Shown here: in pieces, positions 9,107 to 18,720 of the stretch | How the letters are laid out: each line of letters starts with the position of its first letter | How positions within the stretch are numbered: the stretch's first letter is position 1 | Origin: Dehalococcoidia bacterium | GTDB taxonomy: Bacteria > Chloroflexota > Dehalococcoidia > SZUA-161 | DNA: 48,386 nucleotides | Assembly: GCA_014874385.1 (NCBI GenBank) | Contig: JACWAE010000099.1 | Span: 1 to 48,386, forward strand | Direction: 5' to 3' | The notes under the pieces: generated by a model | What the model was told of the DNA's origin: nothing | Databases searched by the model: none | The model's input: the letters and a program-made list of their open reading frames with translations, nothing else | Translations under genes and position numbers: made by a program

Positions 9107-10765
9107 TCAAAATACCAGAAATTCCTGTTGCTCTCCGAACACGCTGCGGAGCACATCGCAAATCTCACCCAGAGTAGCATAAGACTCGACGCATTCGATA
9201 ACCACAGGCATAGTGTTTCCTTTGCCGCTTGCCACTTCCTTCAGATTATTCAGTACTTGAGTGACCTTTTTCTTATCCCTTTTGGCTTTGAGCGCTATCA
9301 CGCGCTGCTTCTGCTTCTCTGCTTCAACCGGGTTGACCTTCAGCAGCCCGGTTATCGGCGGATAGGGTGAAACGAACTTGTTAACCCCCACCACTGTTCT
9401 CCTGCCACTCTCTATATCCTTCTGAGCACGGTAAGAGCTTTCCTGGATTTCCCTCTGCTGGAAGCCATGTTCAATGGCAGCAAGGGCACCGCCGAGCTGG
9501 TCTATTTTCTCGATATACTTCTCAGCCTCAGCCTGTAAAACATCGGTTAGATGCTCTACATAGTAGGAACCGCCAAAGGGGTCGACGCAGTCACCAACGC
9601 CGTTCTCATAAGCTAGAAGCTGCTGGGTGCGCAAGGCAATAGTCACTGCCTCTGCACTGGGAGTAGCGTAAGCCTCATCGCGGGAGTTGGTATGTAGCGA
9701 CTGAGTCCCTCCCAACACAGCAGACAACGCCTGCATAGCTGTCCTTATTATATTGTTATCCGGCTGCTGCGCCGTTAACGTGTGCCCGCAGGTCTGAGTA
9801 TGGAAACGCAGCATCATGGAACGTGGGTCCTTAGCCCTGAACCGCTCATTCATAATCTTAGCCCAGAGCCGCCGCGCCGCTCTGAACTTGGCCACCTCTT
9901 CAAAGAGGTTACTATGGGCAGCAAAGAAGAAGGAGAGTCTGCCAGCGAATTTGTCTACATCCAGACCAATGTCTATTGCAGCCTGGACATAAGCCATACC
10001 ATTAGCCAGTGTGAAAGCCACTTCCTGAGGCGCAGTAGACCCCGCTTCTCGAATATGATAACCGCTGATGCTGATGGTGTTCCATCTGGGAAGCTTCTCA
10101 GTGCAGTAACTGAAGATATCTGTGATCAACCTCATTGATGGTCTAGGTGGAAAGATATAAGTGCCACGGGCGATGTATTCCTTAAGCAGGTCATTCTGGA
10201 TAGTGCCATCGAGTTTTGACGGGTCAACTCCCTGCTTCTTGCCCACAGCGATATACATCGCCAGCAGGATAGGAGCAGTAGAGTTGATGGTCATTGAGGT
10301 ACTCACCTTGTCAAAAGGGATCCCCTTAAACAGGGTTTCCATATCCTCGAGACTGGATATAGGCACTCCCACCTTGCCCACCTCACCCTGTGCCTTGGGA
10401 TGGTCTGAGTCATATCCAATCTGGGTAGGCAGGTCAAAAGCTACGCTGAGCCCGGTCTGGCCCTGCTCCAGCAAGTAATGATAGCGTTTGTTGGACTCCT
10501 CGGCCGAGGCAAAGCCTGCGTACTGGCGCATGGTCCAGACCCTTCCCCGGTACATGGTTGGCTGCACTCCGCGGGTGAAAGGATACTCTCCAGAGAAACC
10601 CAGCTTCTGGACATAATCGAACCCTTGAAGGTCATCAGGGGTATACAAGTCATCAATTTCAAGCCCAGAATTGGTCAGGAAACGTTCTTCGCGCTCCGGG
10701 GCGCGCTTCAGCGATGCCTTCAGCGTTTTCTCCTGCCACTCTCGCTTATTTTTGCTGGTGTCCAT
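9107..10765 (-). CDS. mcmA1: Methylmalonyl-CoA mutase, large (alpha) subunit
   Basis: 552 residues, the TIM-barrel substrate-binding chain without the B12 domain. Characteristic motifs include [46 protein letters not shown] and [16 protein letters not shown]. The reaction is methylmalonyl-CoA to succinyl-CoA by a radical mechanism with adenosylcobalamin. It is the first gene of the mcmA1-mce-mcmA2 run and has a promoter-like sequence upstream. The direction of the pathway, propionate use or formation, cannot be told here. Confidence 0.96.
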   Translation of the reverse strand: MDTSKNKREWQEKTLKASLKRAPEREERFLTNSGLEIDDLYTPDDLQGFDYVQKLGFSGEYPFTRGVQPTMYRGRVWTMRQYAGFASAEESNKRYHYLLEQGQTGLSVAFDLPTQIGYDSDHPKAQGEVGKVGVPISSLEDMETLFKGIPFDKVSTSMTINSTAPILLAMYIAVGKKQGVDPSKLDGTIQNDLLKEYIARGTYIFPPRPSMRLITDIFSYCTEKLPRWNTISISGYHIREAGSTAPQEVAFTLANGMAYVQAAIDIGLDVDKFAGRLSFFFAAHSNLFEEVAKFRAARRLWAKIMNERFRAKDPRSMMLRFHTQTCGHTLTAQQPDNNIIRTAMQALSAVLGGTQSLHTNSRDEAYATPSAEAVTIALRTQQLLAYENGVGDCVDPFGGSYYVEHLTDVLQAEAEKYIEKIDQLGGALAAIEHGFQQREIQESSYRAQKDIESGRRTVVGVNKFVSPYPPITGLLKVNPVEAEKQKQRVIALKAKRDKKKVTQVLNNLKEVASGKGNTMPVVIECVESYATLGEICDVLRSVFGEQQEFLVF

Positions 10766-10805
10766 TCATGCTCCTTTTAGTTTCCAAAATTCGCTGGCCT
10801 ACAAA

Positions 10806-10834
10806 AGTGTATATCATATAATCAGGGGTGTCAA
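10806..10834 (-). promoter_or_regulatory. Predicted promoter of the mcmA1 operon
   Basis: On the minus strand, TTGACA (10829-10834) is followed after 17 bp by TACACT (10806-10811), about 40 nt upstream of the mcmA1 ATG. The -35 box is a perfect match and the -10 is partial. Confidence 0.5.
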
Positions 10835-10923
10835 TTACATAAAAAGGAGAAAGCTTAGCAAATTCAGGAGACCAGATGGATGAAGCTCTCCTTCTATCCT
10901 TTCTCGGCAAAGAAATCGTAATC

Positions 10924-10932
10924 TGATATAAT
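10924..10932 (+). promoter_or_regulatory. Extended -10 promoter of ruvB
   Basis: TGATATAAT is a consensus extended -10 (TGnTATAAT) 25 nt before the ruvB start. The -35 region is poor (TCGGCA at about 10904), as allowed for extended -10 promoters. Confidence 0.5.
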
Positions 10933-10956
10933 ATGCCACAGATATGATGAAGAGGC

Positions 10957-11982
10957 ATGATGGAGCGGATAATATCGGCTAAACCCAGAGCAGAAGATAT
11001 TGTTCTTGATAAAGGCCTTCGCCCTAAACACCTTGTTGACTTTGTGGGGCAAGAGAAGGTCAAAGAAAACCTGAAGATAGCTATGGCTGCTGCTCAGGGC
11101 AGGGGAGAGACTTTAGACCATATCCTGCTCTATGGACCGCCAGGGCTGGGCAAGACAACTTTGGCTTACATCATCGCTGCTGAGATGGGAGTGAATATCA
11201 AAATCACCTCTGGCCCAGCCATAGAGCGCCCCGGCGATATCGCCGCTATCATCACCAACCTCAACAAGGGAGATGTCCTGTTCATTGACGAGATACACCG
11301 CCTCGGGCGCGTAGTAGAAGAGGTGCTCTACCCGGTAATGGAGGATTTCGCCCTCGATATCGTCATGGGCAAGGGTGCAGGAGCCAGGAGCCTCAGACTG
11401 AACCTACCTCGCTTTACCCTCGTCGGGGCGACAACACGGTTCGCACTGCTCAGCCCACCACTTCGAGATAGATTCGGGGCGGTATATCGACTCGATTTTT
11501 ATGACCAGAGTGCTATCGAAGTCATACTCGCAAGGTCAGCCCGTCTCCTCGGCATCGAAGCCGAGAAGAGGGGACTGGAGGAAATCGCTAAGCGTGCCCG
11601 TGGCACTCCAAGAGTAGCTAATAGATTGCTCAAGCGCGTCAGGGACTATGCTCAGGTAAAGGGTAAAGGGGTCATCACAGAAAAAATCGCTTTAGAAGCG
11701 CTGGGTAGGCTGGAAATCGATACCATTGGGCTCGACGAGATAGACCACAAGATTCTCCGTATCATCATTGAGAAGTTCAACGGTGGCCCTGTTGGGTTGG
11801 ATACCATTGCCGCTGCCATCAGCGAAGAGGCGGACACTATCATGGATGTCTACGAGCCCTATCTTCTGCAATTGAGTTTTATGGAACGCACTCCGCGGGG
11901 CCGGGTAGCTACCCGCTTCGCCTATGAACATCTGGAATTACCTTATCCCAGGGGAAAACCAGACCAACCCAGCCTTTTGTAA
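10957..11982 (+). CDS. ruvB: Holliday junction branch migration ATPase RuvB
   Basis: 341 residues. This AAA+ motor drives RuvA-bound junctions. Walker A is GPPGLGKTT at 60-68, Walker B is FIDEIH at about 109-114, sensor 1 is GATTR, and the C-terminal winged helix has TPRGRVAT. Two adjacent ATGs (10957, 10960) could start the protein; AAGAGG at 10950-10955 favours 10960 slightly. It is transcribed away from mcmA1 and followed by queH after 27 bp. Confidence 0.97.
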   Translation: MMERIISAKPRAEDIVLDKGLRPKHLVDFVGQEKVKENLKIAMAAAQGRGETLDHILLYGPPGLGKTTLAYIIAAEMGVNIKITSGPAIERPGDIAAIITNLNKGDVLFIDEIHRLGRVVEEVLYPVMEDFALDIVMGKGAGARSLRLNLPRFTLVGATTRFALLSPPLRDRFGAVYRLDFYDQSAIEVILARSARLLGIEAEKRGLEEIAKRARGTPRVANRLLKRVRDYAQVKGKGVITEKIALEALGRLEIDTIGLDEIDHKILRIIIEKFNGGPVGLDTIAAAISEEADTIMDVYEPYLLQLSFMERTPRGRVATRFAYEHLELPYPRGKPDQPSLL

Positions 11983-12009
11983 TCAGAAGCCAGTTGCTAG
12001 TGTAGAAAG

Positions 12010-12549
12010 ATGTCTTCCATTCTTCTTCATGTGTGCTGCGGCCCCTGCTCTACCTACGTGGTGAAGTCCTTACAAGACAAGGGACTCGAAGTTACGGCTT
12101 TCTGGTATAACCCCAATATTCACCCCTTTCGGGAGCACCAGCTCCGCCTGGAGGCTATGCAAACCTTCGCCCGAGCAACAAACCTGCCTCTAGTCATAGC
12201 TGAAGGCTATGACATGCTAAAGTACTTTCAGGCCGTTGTGGGACATGAGAGCAACCGCTGTCCCGATTGCTACAGGTTGCGGTTGGCAAAAACCGCCGAA
12301 GTTGCTCAAGAAAGAGGGTTTGAAGCTTTTACCACCACCCTGCTCATCAGCCCTTATCAGAAGCACGACCTGCTGCGGGAGCTGGGAGAGCAGTTCGGAA
12401 AAGAAAAAGGACCTAGTTTCTACTATGAGGATTTCCGACCGGGCTTCAGGGAAAGCCATCGCCTGTCTCGAGAACTCGGCCTCTACCACCAGGGATACTG
12501 CGGCTGTGTCTACAGCGAATGGGAACGCTATGGTAAGGTGAAAATCTAA
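12010..12549 (+). CDS. queH: Epoxyqueuosine reductase QueH
   Basis: 179 residues. QueH performs the last step of queuosine synthesis in tRNA, reducing epoxyqueuosine, and replaces the B12-dependent QueG in many anaerobes. Visible cysteine motifs are HVCCGPCS at 7-14, RCPDCYRLR mid-protein and YCGCVYSEWER at the C-terminus; these bind the 4Fe-4S cluster and a second metal centre. It follows ruvB, a common pairing in this lineage. Confidence 0.93.
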   Translation: MSSILLHVCCGPCSTYVVKSLQDKGLEVTAFWYNPNIHPFREHQLRLEAMQTFARATNLPLVIAEGYDMLKYFQAVVGHESNRCPDCYRLRLAKTAEVAQERGFEAFTTTLLISPYQKHDLLRELGEQFGKEKGPSFYYEDFRPGFRESHRLSRELGLYHQGYCGCVYSEWERYGKVKI

Positions 12550-12773
12550 CCTTATAACGATTAGTGAACTAGCCAATCTGCTTTCGGTAAGCCTCAAATT
12601 GACATAACGTTGACCATCAAAGCTTCTTTACCTGCACCATCCCCTGTACTCGCTAGTACCATTTCACCACTGACAAGCTCCAGATTGACTATTCATCCTT
12701 CAAATTAAGTATGCTAATATATGACAATAGTATCTAATGCGAGCAGTTGGCTATCCGGGCTCGGAGGTTATAA

Positions 12774-13874
12774 ATGGAAGAAGGCAAGTTGACCATATTA
12801 ATAGTCGATGATGAAGAGTCAATAAGAAACATCCTCTCTCGGAAATTGGAGTTGGACGGCTACAATTGTGAGGTTGCAGCCGATGGCAAGGAAGCCTTGC
12901 GTAAAGCCTCTATGGAGAGCTTCGATCTGGTGCTTCTTGACATAAAATTGCCAGGCCTATCGGGAATGGAAGTATTGCGCAGACTTACTGCTGACTATCC
13001 TGATACCTGTATCATTATGATAACTGCGATGGCAGACACAAAAACGCACATTGAAGCCCTGAGACTGGGAGCCTACGACTACGTGACCAAACCCTTCGAT
13101 CTTGATGACGTTAGCGCAAGAGTAAAAAGGGCCCTCGAAATAAGAAGTTTGGTATTGAAAAAAGGAGGCCGTCAATTATCACCGGAGCAAAATGAAGCCA
13201 TCAGGTCATTGATATGTGGACAGATTTCCCTCGAAGAATTCAAGAGTACGGATTGGACGCAGGATGGAGAATCCACACCCGGCGCGGAGTTCGCTATCCC
13301 CATCTTCGGTTCTACAACCCACCCCAGAGAACTGGCGAGGTATATGCAAATGGCGCGGAAACTGCTGTTGCTGGGTGAGGCATTCCGAGCCTCGATCAGT
13401 GGCGATAGGGAATGGGCGAGCCTGCTGGGTGGGGAAATTGCAGACCAACCTGGTGGTTACGACGACCTGATTGAAATGATAAATGGGCTGAATATCGCTA
13501 CCACACCAGATGTCTCCGGCAAGATTCATATCCTAGACCGTAGCCTAATTGAATCGATACCATTGACCCAGGCTGAGTACAGCAGGTTAAGAGTACGGCA
13601 TATATCTACCGACATGTTAATGCCCCAATTGGAGCGCTTGAGAGATACGATGCTCATTGCCGGGGCTCCCAATAAGCGGCAAAAAGAGGCGGGGTATCAC
13701 AATAATACAACCTACCACCGCCCTTATCCGGTCAACTTCAGCAATGAAGAGGCAGTTGAAGCCTTCGTGAAGCTATCCCGGGAGCAGTCGGATTCCTGTG
13801 CTGTGGATTCTTTCCTGCAAATACTTGAGCAACAAGTGATGATGTCGCAAGTTCCTACTTTTATCGAAACATAA
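12774..13874 (+). CDS. Orphan response regulator with unrecognised output region
   Basis: 366 residues. The receiver domain (about 7-125) is complete: acidic pair Asp12/Asp13, phosphoacceptor Asp56 in LVLLDIKLP, Thr84 and Lys106 in VTKPF, with an NtrC/PhoB-like pattern. The remaining 240 residues contain no HTH, GGDEF, HD-GYP or AAA motif that I can see. They include a run of predicted helices and a tail with YHRPYPVNFSNEEAVEAF. No histidine kinase is adjacent. GGAGG precedes the ATG. The output may act through protein-protein contacts; this is inference. Confidence 0.8.
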   Translation: MEEGKLTILIVDDEESIRNILSRKLELDGYNCEVAADGKEALRKASMESFDLVLLDIKLPGLSGMEVLRRLTADYPDTCIIMITAMADTKTHIEALRLGAYDYVTKPFDLDDVSARVKRALEIRSLVLKKGGRQLSPEQNEAIRSLICGQISLEEFKSTDWTQDGESTPGAEFAIPIFGSTTHPRELARYMQMARKLLLLGEAFRASISGDREWASLLGGEIADQPGGYDDLIEMINGLNIATTPDVSGKIHILDRSLIESIPLTQAEYSRLRVRHISTDMLMPQLERLRDTMLIAGAPNKRQKEAGYHNNTTYHRPYPVNFSNEEAVEAFVKLSREQSDSCAVDSFLQILEQQVMMSQVPTFIET

Positions 13875-13904
13875 CGAAATGATGTATCAATGCATTGCCC
13901 AATA

Positions 13905-15164
13905 TCAGTAGATAACCTTCTCCTCCGCGAGATGTTCGAGATCAACCTGTGATAAGCCCAGCAGTTCCTTGAACACATATTCGTTGTCCTGGCCCAACAA
14001 AGGCCCGCTGCTGCGAACCTCGCCCGGCGTATCGCTTAGCTTCCACGGGATGCCATAAAATACCTCATGTCCGCTCTTAGGGTGATTGACCTCTACAAAG
14101 ATTCCTCTCTCCCTGAAATGAGGGTCATGATATTGTTCCCTGGATATCACGAAGGGGGCCGCCGCCACCCCAGCCTTCTGTAGAATCTCTGTCACCTCGG
14201 ATGGAGTGTAATTGACAGTCCACTGGCTTACCAGCTTGTCCAGCGTGTCCTGGTTGAGCAGCCTGCTATACCTATCGGCAAATCTTTCATCGCCAGCCAG
14301 GGTTGGACTCCCTATGGCTTGGCAGAAGTCCCGCCATTCCTCATCGGTCTTAACCGCTATGGACACCCATTGTCCTTCTCTCCTGCACGGATAGTAGCCG
14401 TGAGGCGCCATTATAGAATCGCGGTTGCCCATTGGCCCTGGGATTCGGCTGTTCATAATATATTCCATGAGCGGCTCGCCCAGCAGAGATGTTGTTGCCT
14501 CCCACTCGGAGATATCTATATACTGGCCCTCTCCTGTTCTGTTACGGTGAATCAGGGCAATGAGTATCGCCAGAGCCCCGTGCATAGCTGCCACATGATC
14601 ACCATAGGCGAACCTCGGCCCGCATGGAACTGATTCATCCGGATAGCCAGCGACGCTGTCTAGTCCGGCAAGAGCCGTGATGATGGGAGCATACCCCCTG
14701 GTTCCCTTAAGAGGGCCGGTATGACCGGCAAAGCAGAGAGAGACCACAATTATCTCTGGTTTGATCTCTGCGAGCGACTTATAACCCAACCCGTATCTAT
14801 CTAACACGCCGGGGGTGAAGTTGTCCGCAACGACATCGCTTCTCTTGACCAACTCCTTAATCAACTCGGCCCCCCTGGGTTTGGTGAAATCAACGGTAAT
14901 GCCCAGCTTGCCGCGGTTCAACAAATGGAACACCGGGTTCAACTCCAGTCGCTCCGGCGCAGCAGCCACTAACGCCTCTGGTGTCTTGAGCAATAAATCC
15001 TTGGCGCTGGCAGCTCCACCCAGTCTGCCATAATCTATCCTGCTACGAGATTCTACTTTGATTACCTCGGCACCCATATCTGCCACAATGTGTGTCATCT
15101 GGGGACCAGCCCAGGCAGAACCGAAATCAATCACCCTATAACCCTGTAAAGGATACCATGCCAT
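13905..15164 (-). CDS. CaiB/BaiF family (class III) CoA-transferase, intact catalytic Asp
   Basis: 419 residues from the ATG ending at 15164, which has AGGAGG nine bases upstream. Class III enzymes move CoA between carboxylic acids through an enzyme-bound anhydride on an Asp. Family motifs are GYRVIDFGSAWAGP, GAEVIKVES and GEGQYIDISEWE. The catalytic Asp is Asp189 in FAYGDHVAAM. It ends 31 bp from the convergent regulator gene. It follows a second family member after 69 bp, so the two are probably co-transcribed. Substrate is unknown. Confidence 0.9.
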   Translation of the reverse strand: MAWYPLQGYRVIDFGSAWAGPQMTHIVADMGAEVIKVESRSRIDYGRLGGAASAKDLLLKTPEALVAAAPERLELNPVFHLLNRGKLGITVDFTKPRGAELIKELVKRSDVVADNFTPGVLDRYGLGYKSLAEIKPEIIVVSLCFAGHTGPLKGTRGYAPIITALAGLDSVAGYPDESVPCGPRFAYGDHVAAMHGALAILIALIHRNRTGEGQYIDISEWEATTSLLGEPLMEYIMNSRIPGPMGNRDSIMAPHGYYPCRREGQWVSIAVKTDEEWRDFCQAIGSPTLAGDERFADRYSRLLNQDTLDKLVSQWTVNYTPSEVTEILQKAGVAAAPFVISREQYHDPHFRERGIFVEVNHPKSGHEVFYGIPWKLSDTPGEVRSSGPLLGQDNEYVFKELLGLSQVDLEHLAEEKVIY

Positions 15165-15233
15165 GCGCGCAAGCCTCCTGTCCAAGGGTAGGTTGGAGCA
15201 TCTGCTCTAACCATTCCTTATCGCTTTCTAGCA

Positions 15234-16451
15234 TTAGATCACACCCGCTCTCCGCAACGCCACCAAGTCCTCCTTCGAGTAACCCAGACGTCCACAATAA
15301 ATCTCCTCGTTGTGCTCACCGAGCAAAGGAGCAGGCCGAACCAGCGCCCACGGCGTCTGAGAAAATTTGTAAGGCGCTCCCGTATACTCTAAATCTCCAG
15401 TTTCGTCCCTGTCGATTGTGGCGAAGAACCCGCGCTCCTTGAGATGAGCATCATTAACCTCATCCGCCATGTTATACAGCGGCGCGAACGGAATCGCATT
15501 CTTTTCAAAGAGTTCGAAGAGCTCCTTCTTGGTGCGCTCAAGAAACCACGGTGTCAGCAGAGCATCCACCTCCTCGGGATAATCGTCCTCCATTGCATGG
15601 CGGTCCCGGTATCTCGGGTTTTGAGTCCACTCCGGGTTGCCCATTAGCTCCAGGAATTTGATCCATTGCTTGAGCTGGGGAGCGCAGAGCGCCATGTAAC
15701 CATCCTTGCAAGGGATAACTCTTCGTGCTGGGTAGGTCCAACCGCCCCCGATGTAGCCCTTCCTCAAATTGTCTTTTACCCCGAAGGCATAAATTGTTAT
15801 CCCGAATCCCACATGATAAGTTGCCCAAACGTCGGTCTCCGCTATGTCTATATGCTGTCCAAGCCCAGTAATATCCCTGGCCAGAATGGCAACCATCGCG
15901 GCCAGAGCACCAGCGACACCGGCCTGATAATGACCGTGCGACAGCGGCATTGTTAGCGGTTCGCGCCAGTAGTGGCCTATACTCTGGCTTACGCCCCCGA
16001 CAGCGCAGCAGTTAATGGCATAGGCCTTGTAGTCCCTGTAAAGACTTGTCTGCCCGAAAGGAGTGAGTGAGGTTACAATCAGCCTGGGGTTTAGCTCTTT
16101 GAGCTTGACATAATCGAGGCCGATTTCATTCATGAGCTTGGGAGGATTGTTCTCCACAAAAACATCGGCCTCCCGAAGCAATTCCTTGAGTATTTCCAGT
16201 CCGGTTGTAGTTCTTACATTAAGCGTGATACCTAGCTTGTCAGTGTTCAGGTAGAGGTAAAGCCCACTTCGTTCAGGGTGGGGGATATCGTCAGGAAATG
16301 GCCCGTAGTTCCTGGATTCATCCCCTTTTTTCGGCTCTTCGATCTTGATGACCTCAGCGCCAAGATCAGCCATCAGCTTGGTACAGTAGGCTGCAGAGAT
16401 AAAGCTTCCAAACTCCACTACTTTAAGTCCTGAAAGAGCCTGTTTAGCCAT
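15234..16451 (-). CDS. CaiB/BaiF family CoA-transferase homologue lacking the catalytic Asp
   Basis: 405 residues with the usual frame of the family: LKVVEFGSFISAAYCTKL, GAEVIKIEEP, IVTSLTPFGQ, GQHIDIAETD. Where the family has the nucleophile (Asp169 in E. coli CaiB, in YTADYFSG), the sequence reads SHGHYQAG, so His174 takes its place. The change is a single base from GAT to CAT. It may be inactive alone and work with the neighbouring paralogue, or use another chemistry. First gene of the pair. Confidence 0.85.
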   Translation of the reverse strand: MAKQALSGLKVVEFGSFISAAYCTKLMADLGAEVIKIEEPKKGDESRNYGPFPDDIPHPERSGLYLYLNTDKLGITLNVRTTTGLEILKELLREADVFVENNPPKLMNEIGLDYVKLKELNPRLIVTSLTPFGQTSLYRDYKAYAINCCAVGGVSQSIGHYWREPLTMPLSHGHYQAGVAGALAAMVAILARDITGLGQHIDIAETDVWATYHVGFGITIYAFGVKDNLRKGYIGGGWTYPARRVIPCKDGYMALCAPQLKQWIKFLELMGNPEWTQNPRYRDRHAMEDDYPEEVDALLTPWFLERTKKELFELFEKNAIPFAPLYNMADEVNDAHLKERGFFATIDRDETGDLEYTGAPYKFSQTPWALVRPAPLLGEHNEEIYCGRLGYSKEDLVALRRAGVI

Positions 16452-16560
16452 TCGTTTGCCCTCCGATTATCCAAAAAGACAACGTCAATATTATGCCTGA
16501 ATTCCATCGTGAGGGCAATCCCCGGAAGAGGCGATTCGGTGGGCAAGATGACAAAAAATA

Positions 16561-16588
16561 AGGGGGCGGGTTTCGGAACCCGCCCCCT
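16561..16588 (-). terminator. Intrinsic terminator
   Basis: A perfect 12-bp GC-rich stem (AGGGGGCGGGTT with AACCCGCCCCCT) and a 4-base loop. On the minus strand it is followed at once by TATTTTTTG, a good T-tract, so it ends the transcript of the zinc-ribbon gene at 16627-16875. Confidence 0.9.
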
Positions 16589-16626
16589 AAAATGCTACAT
16601 AAGCCTCTTATCTTTTCAAAGTTGTC

Positions 16627-16875
16627 TCAGGAATTGTTATTCGAATCATCACCAGGTTCAATGTCGGACATCTCCTCATTTCTGGGAAACCTTGGCATTT
16701 TACCTTCCCACGATGGGTACGGCATATAATTACTGAACTCGCTAACTGCTCCACAATGCTTACATACGCCCTTGCTTACAGGCCCTTGAGGGCTTTCGAT
16801 AATCCAGTAGTGAACACATCCGACCTTGGATGTAGGTTTCTTTTTTTGTTGTACAGCTTTAGGTTTGCGACTCAT
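16627..16875 (-). CDS. Small zinc-ribbon-like protein
   Basis: 82 residues, function unknown. A basic N-terminus (SRKPKAVQQKKKP) precedes a likely zinc site formed by CVHYW and CKHCG, spaced about 20 residues apart. The C-terminal half is acidic and ends in a polar tail. The site resembles short zinc-ribbon proteins common in Dehalococcoidia genomes, but I cannot name a family. A conserved operator-like motif sits about 50 bp upstream and a strong terminator follows, so it forms its own transcription unit. Confidence 0.65.
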   Translation of the reverse strand: MSRKPKAVQQKKKPTSKVGCVHYWIIESPQGPVSKGVCKHCGAVSEFSNYMPYPSWEGKMPRFPRNEEMSDIEPGDDSNNNS

Positions 16876-16923
16876 TATCTACCCCCACCTAATCAATGAT
16901 ATAGTAATTCATGAGTTGGCCGC

Positions 16924-16945
16924 TGTATGTGACTTCTGTCTCATT
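16924..16945 (-). promoter_or_regulatory. Shared operator-like motif, copy 1
   Basis: On the minus strand the core is TGAGAC-AGAA-GTCACATACA, an imperfect inverted repeat, about 50 bp upstream of the zinc-ribbon start. It matches copies at 17284-17305 and 35516-35537. Confidence 0.5.
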
Positions 16946-17029
16946 GCGAACGAAATGTTAGTTAAATAGACATGTGGTACAGGAGTTTGGCAGGTATATG
17001 AGAGTTAAGAGGATATAATGCTTGCTTGT

Positions 17030-17236
17030 CTAACGCTCTTCGAGGGCTATTTCGAAAGGACAATTTATGGCACCTGTGGGGCATACAGCTTCACACCATG
17101 TGCACCATCCACAGTCTCCCGTATCGACAAAAGTAACAACATTCCCTGATAGCACCAGTGATTTGCACAAGCACACACTGATGCACAGGCCACATCCGTT
17201 GCATTTTTCCGAGTCAATTACAGGAATATCTGACAT
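17030..17236 (-). CDS. Ferredoxin with two 4Fe-4S clusters
   Basis: 68 residues from the ATG ending at 17236; ATGGAG nine bases upstream acts as the ribosome site, so I prefer it to the ATG ending at 17251. Two cluster motifs are present: CNGCGLCISVC and CGWCTWCEAVCP. It is a small cytoplasmic electron carrier. The first motif ends in CxC rather than the usual CP, a minor variation. An operator-like motif lies upstream. Partners could be the neighbouring flavoredoxin or the formate-dehydrogenase-like complex; no direct evidence. Confidence 0.88.
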   Translation of the reverse strand: MSDIPVIDSEKCNGCGLCISVCLCKSLVLSGNVVTFVDTGDCGWCTWCEAVCPTGAINCPFEIALEER

Positions 17237-17283
17237 CCAGATAAACTCCATCCATAATCATGTTAAAAGCAGGAACGCCTATG

Positions 17284-17305
17284 TGTATGTGACCTTTGTC
17301 TCATT
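17284..17305 (-). promoter_or_regulatory. Shared operator-like motif, copy 2
   Basis: The minus-strand core TGAGAC-AAAG-GTCACATACA lies about 50 bp upstream of the ferredoxin start and overlaps the stop codon of the Crp/Fnr gene. It is nearly identical to copy 1 over 22 bp. Confidence 0.5.
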
Positions 17306-17975
17306 CAACCACCCCTGCCCATTTCTTCAAGGCTTCCTTGTCAATAACCACTATGCGATGATGCTCCAACCTGATTATCCCTACGTCCTCCAGTTCTTTG
17401 AGCGACCTGCCGATCATCTCCCGGGCAGTTCCAGCCATAGCTGCCATCTCCTGTTGTGTCAGGCGCGGCTTAGTAGGACCTACCCCATCGCCGGCGTACT
17501 CTAGAAGTATCTTAGCCAGCCGGGCAGTAACGTGCTTGAAAGATAGGTCTTCCACCAGAGATACCAAATGCCGTATCTTTTGTGCTAAAACACGGATTAC
17601 ATTCAGTGCCACCTGTGGGTGTGTACGAAGAATAGTCCCCATATCGCTATTTTTTATCCCGTAAAGGACAACCGGTCCCATGGCCTGGGCGCTGGCTGTA
17701 TTCAGGCCACCATCGAAGACAGGGGTATCATTAAAAGATTCACCGGGACGCACTATTTGGAGAATCTGCTCTCTTCCGTCAGCCGATGTCTTGAACACCT
17801 TTACCACGCCCGAAACAACAAGATACAACGCATCAGCAGGTTCACTTTCAAGCAATATGAATTTCCCTCTCTCAGCCGCAGTCTCAAAGATAAGCCCCTT
17901 GAGAGAATCAAGTTCAGCAGGGCTCAGGCCTGAGAAATAGGGAATAGATTTTATGAACTCTGCCTCTATAGCCAT
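17301..17975 (-). CDS. Crp/Fnr family transcriptional regulator
   Basis: 224 residues. The N-terminal cyclic-nucleotide-binding-like barrel (about 10-125; FILLESEPADALYLVVSG and VKVFKTSADGREQILQIV) is followed by the dimerisation helix and a C-terminal winged HTH (LTQQEMAAMAGTAREMIGRS). There is no cysteine in the protein, so it cannot hold an Fnr-type 4Fe-4S cluster; the ligand is unknown. It sits between the redox genes and the ferredoxin, and the motif copies flanking the ferredoxin may be its binding sites. Confidence 0.9.
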   Translation of the reverse strand: MAIEAEFIKSIPYFSGLSPAELDSLKGLIFETAAERGKFILLESEPADALYLVVSGVVKVFKTSADGREQILQIVRPGESFNDTPVFDGGLNTASAQAMGPVVLYGIKNSDMGTILRTHPQVALNVIRVLAQKIRHLVSLVEDLSFKHVTARLAKILLEYAGDGVGPTKPRLTQQEMAAMAGTAREMIGRSLKELEDVGIIRLEHHRIVVIDKEALKKWAGVVE

Positions 17976-18006
17976 ATCTTCCGAAGCGCTCCCCAGCTAG
18001 TCCTCT

Positions 18007-18693
18007 TCATGATATTTTTTCAAACTCGCTCTTAGCCGCACCACAGACGGGGCATGTCCAATCATCCGGCAGTTTCTCGAACGGAGTGCCGGGTGGTGTA
18101 TTGCTTTCAGGGTCGCCCTTTTCCGGGTCATAGATATATCCGCAAACAGAGCATTTATACTTCGCCAATTGGGCACCTCCTTCTTTCTTCTCCTCAACAT
18201 GGTGGGGGGCTGTCTTGGGAGTAGTACCGCGCTTGACCTCATGATAGTAGGCGTAGGTCATCGGCTCGCCTTCCTTAATAACACCCGCATCCACAAGCTC
18301 CCCCACAAATATAGTATGTGTTGGCGTATCCAGCGAGCTTACCATATTAGCTTCCATATAGGATAGAGCGTTGTCCATTACTATAGGCGCTTTTGTCTCG
18401 CCTATTTTGTAGTTGACCCCCTCAAACTTGTTTACGTCACGCCCCGATTTGAAGCCAAAACGGCCGATGAAGCTCAAAGGTGTCTCTTTGTATAGCACCG
18501 AAACGGTAAAGACCTTGCTATCCAGAATGAATTCATGTGTGAGATTACCTTTATTGATGCATACAGAGATGGTCGGGGGCTCCGAGCAGACCTGAATTAC
18601 TGTGTTGGCAATCTGGCCATTAATCTTGTCTCCCTTTCTGGAACATACTATATACATGCCATAGCTTATGGGATATAAAGCTTTGAGGTCCAT
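18007..18693 (-). CDS. Flavin reductase-rubredoxin fusion (high-molecular-weight rubredoxin type)
   Basis: 228 residues. Residues 1-155 form a flavin reductase/flavoredoxin domain ([20 protein letters not shown], then [19 protein letters not shown]). A short linker leads to a rubredoxin with its two metal knuckles, [10 protein letters not shown] and [11 protein letters not shown]. In Moorella a protein of this architecture (Hrb) takes electrons from NAD(P)H to a flavodiiron oxygen/NO reductase. Here it lies between smsB and a Crp/Fnr gene; no flavodiiron gene is in the window, so rubrerythrin is another possible acceptor. Confidence 0.9.
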   Translation of the reverse strand: MDLKALYPISYGMYIVCSRKGDKINGQIANTVIQVCSEPPTISVCINKGNLTHEFILDSKVFTVSVLYKETPLSFIGRFGFKSGRDVNKFEGVNYKIGETKAPIVMDNALSYMEANMVSSLDTPTHTIFVGELVDAGVIKEGEPMTYAYYHEVKRGTTPKTAPHHVEEKKEGGAQLAKYKCSVCGYIYDPEKGDPESNTPPGTPFEKLPDDWTCPVCGAAKSEFEKIS

Positions 18694-18720
18694 CTCATGT
18701 CCTTCCTTTTTAAGATTTTT

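Noticed and set aside
17301-17975. Oxygen-sensing Fnr with an iron-sulfur cluster
   Set aside because: The protein contains no cysteine at all.
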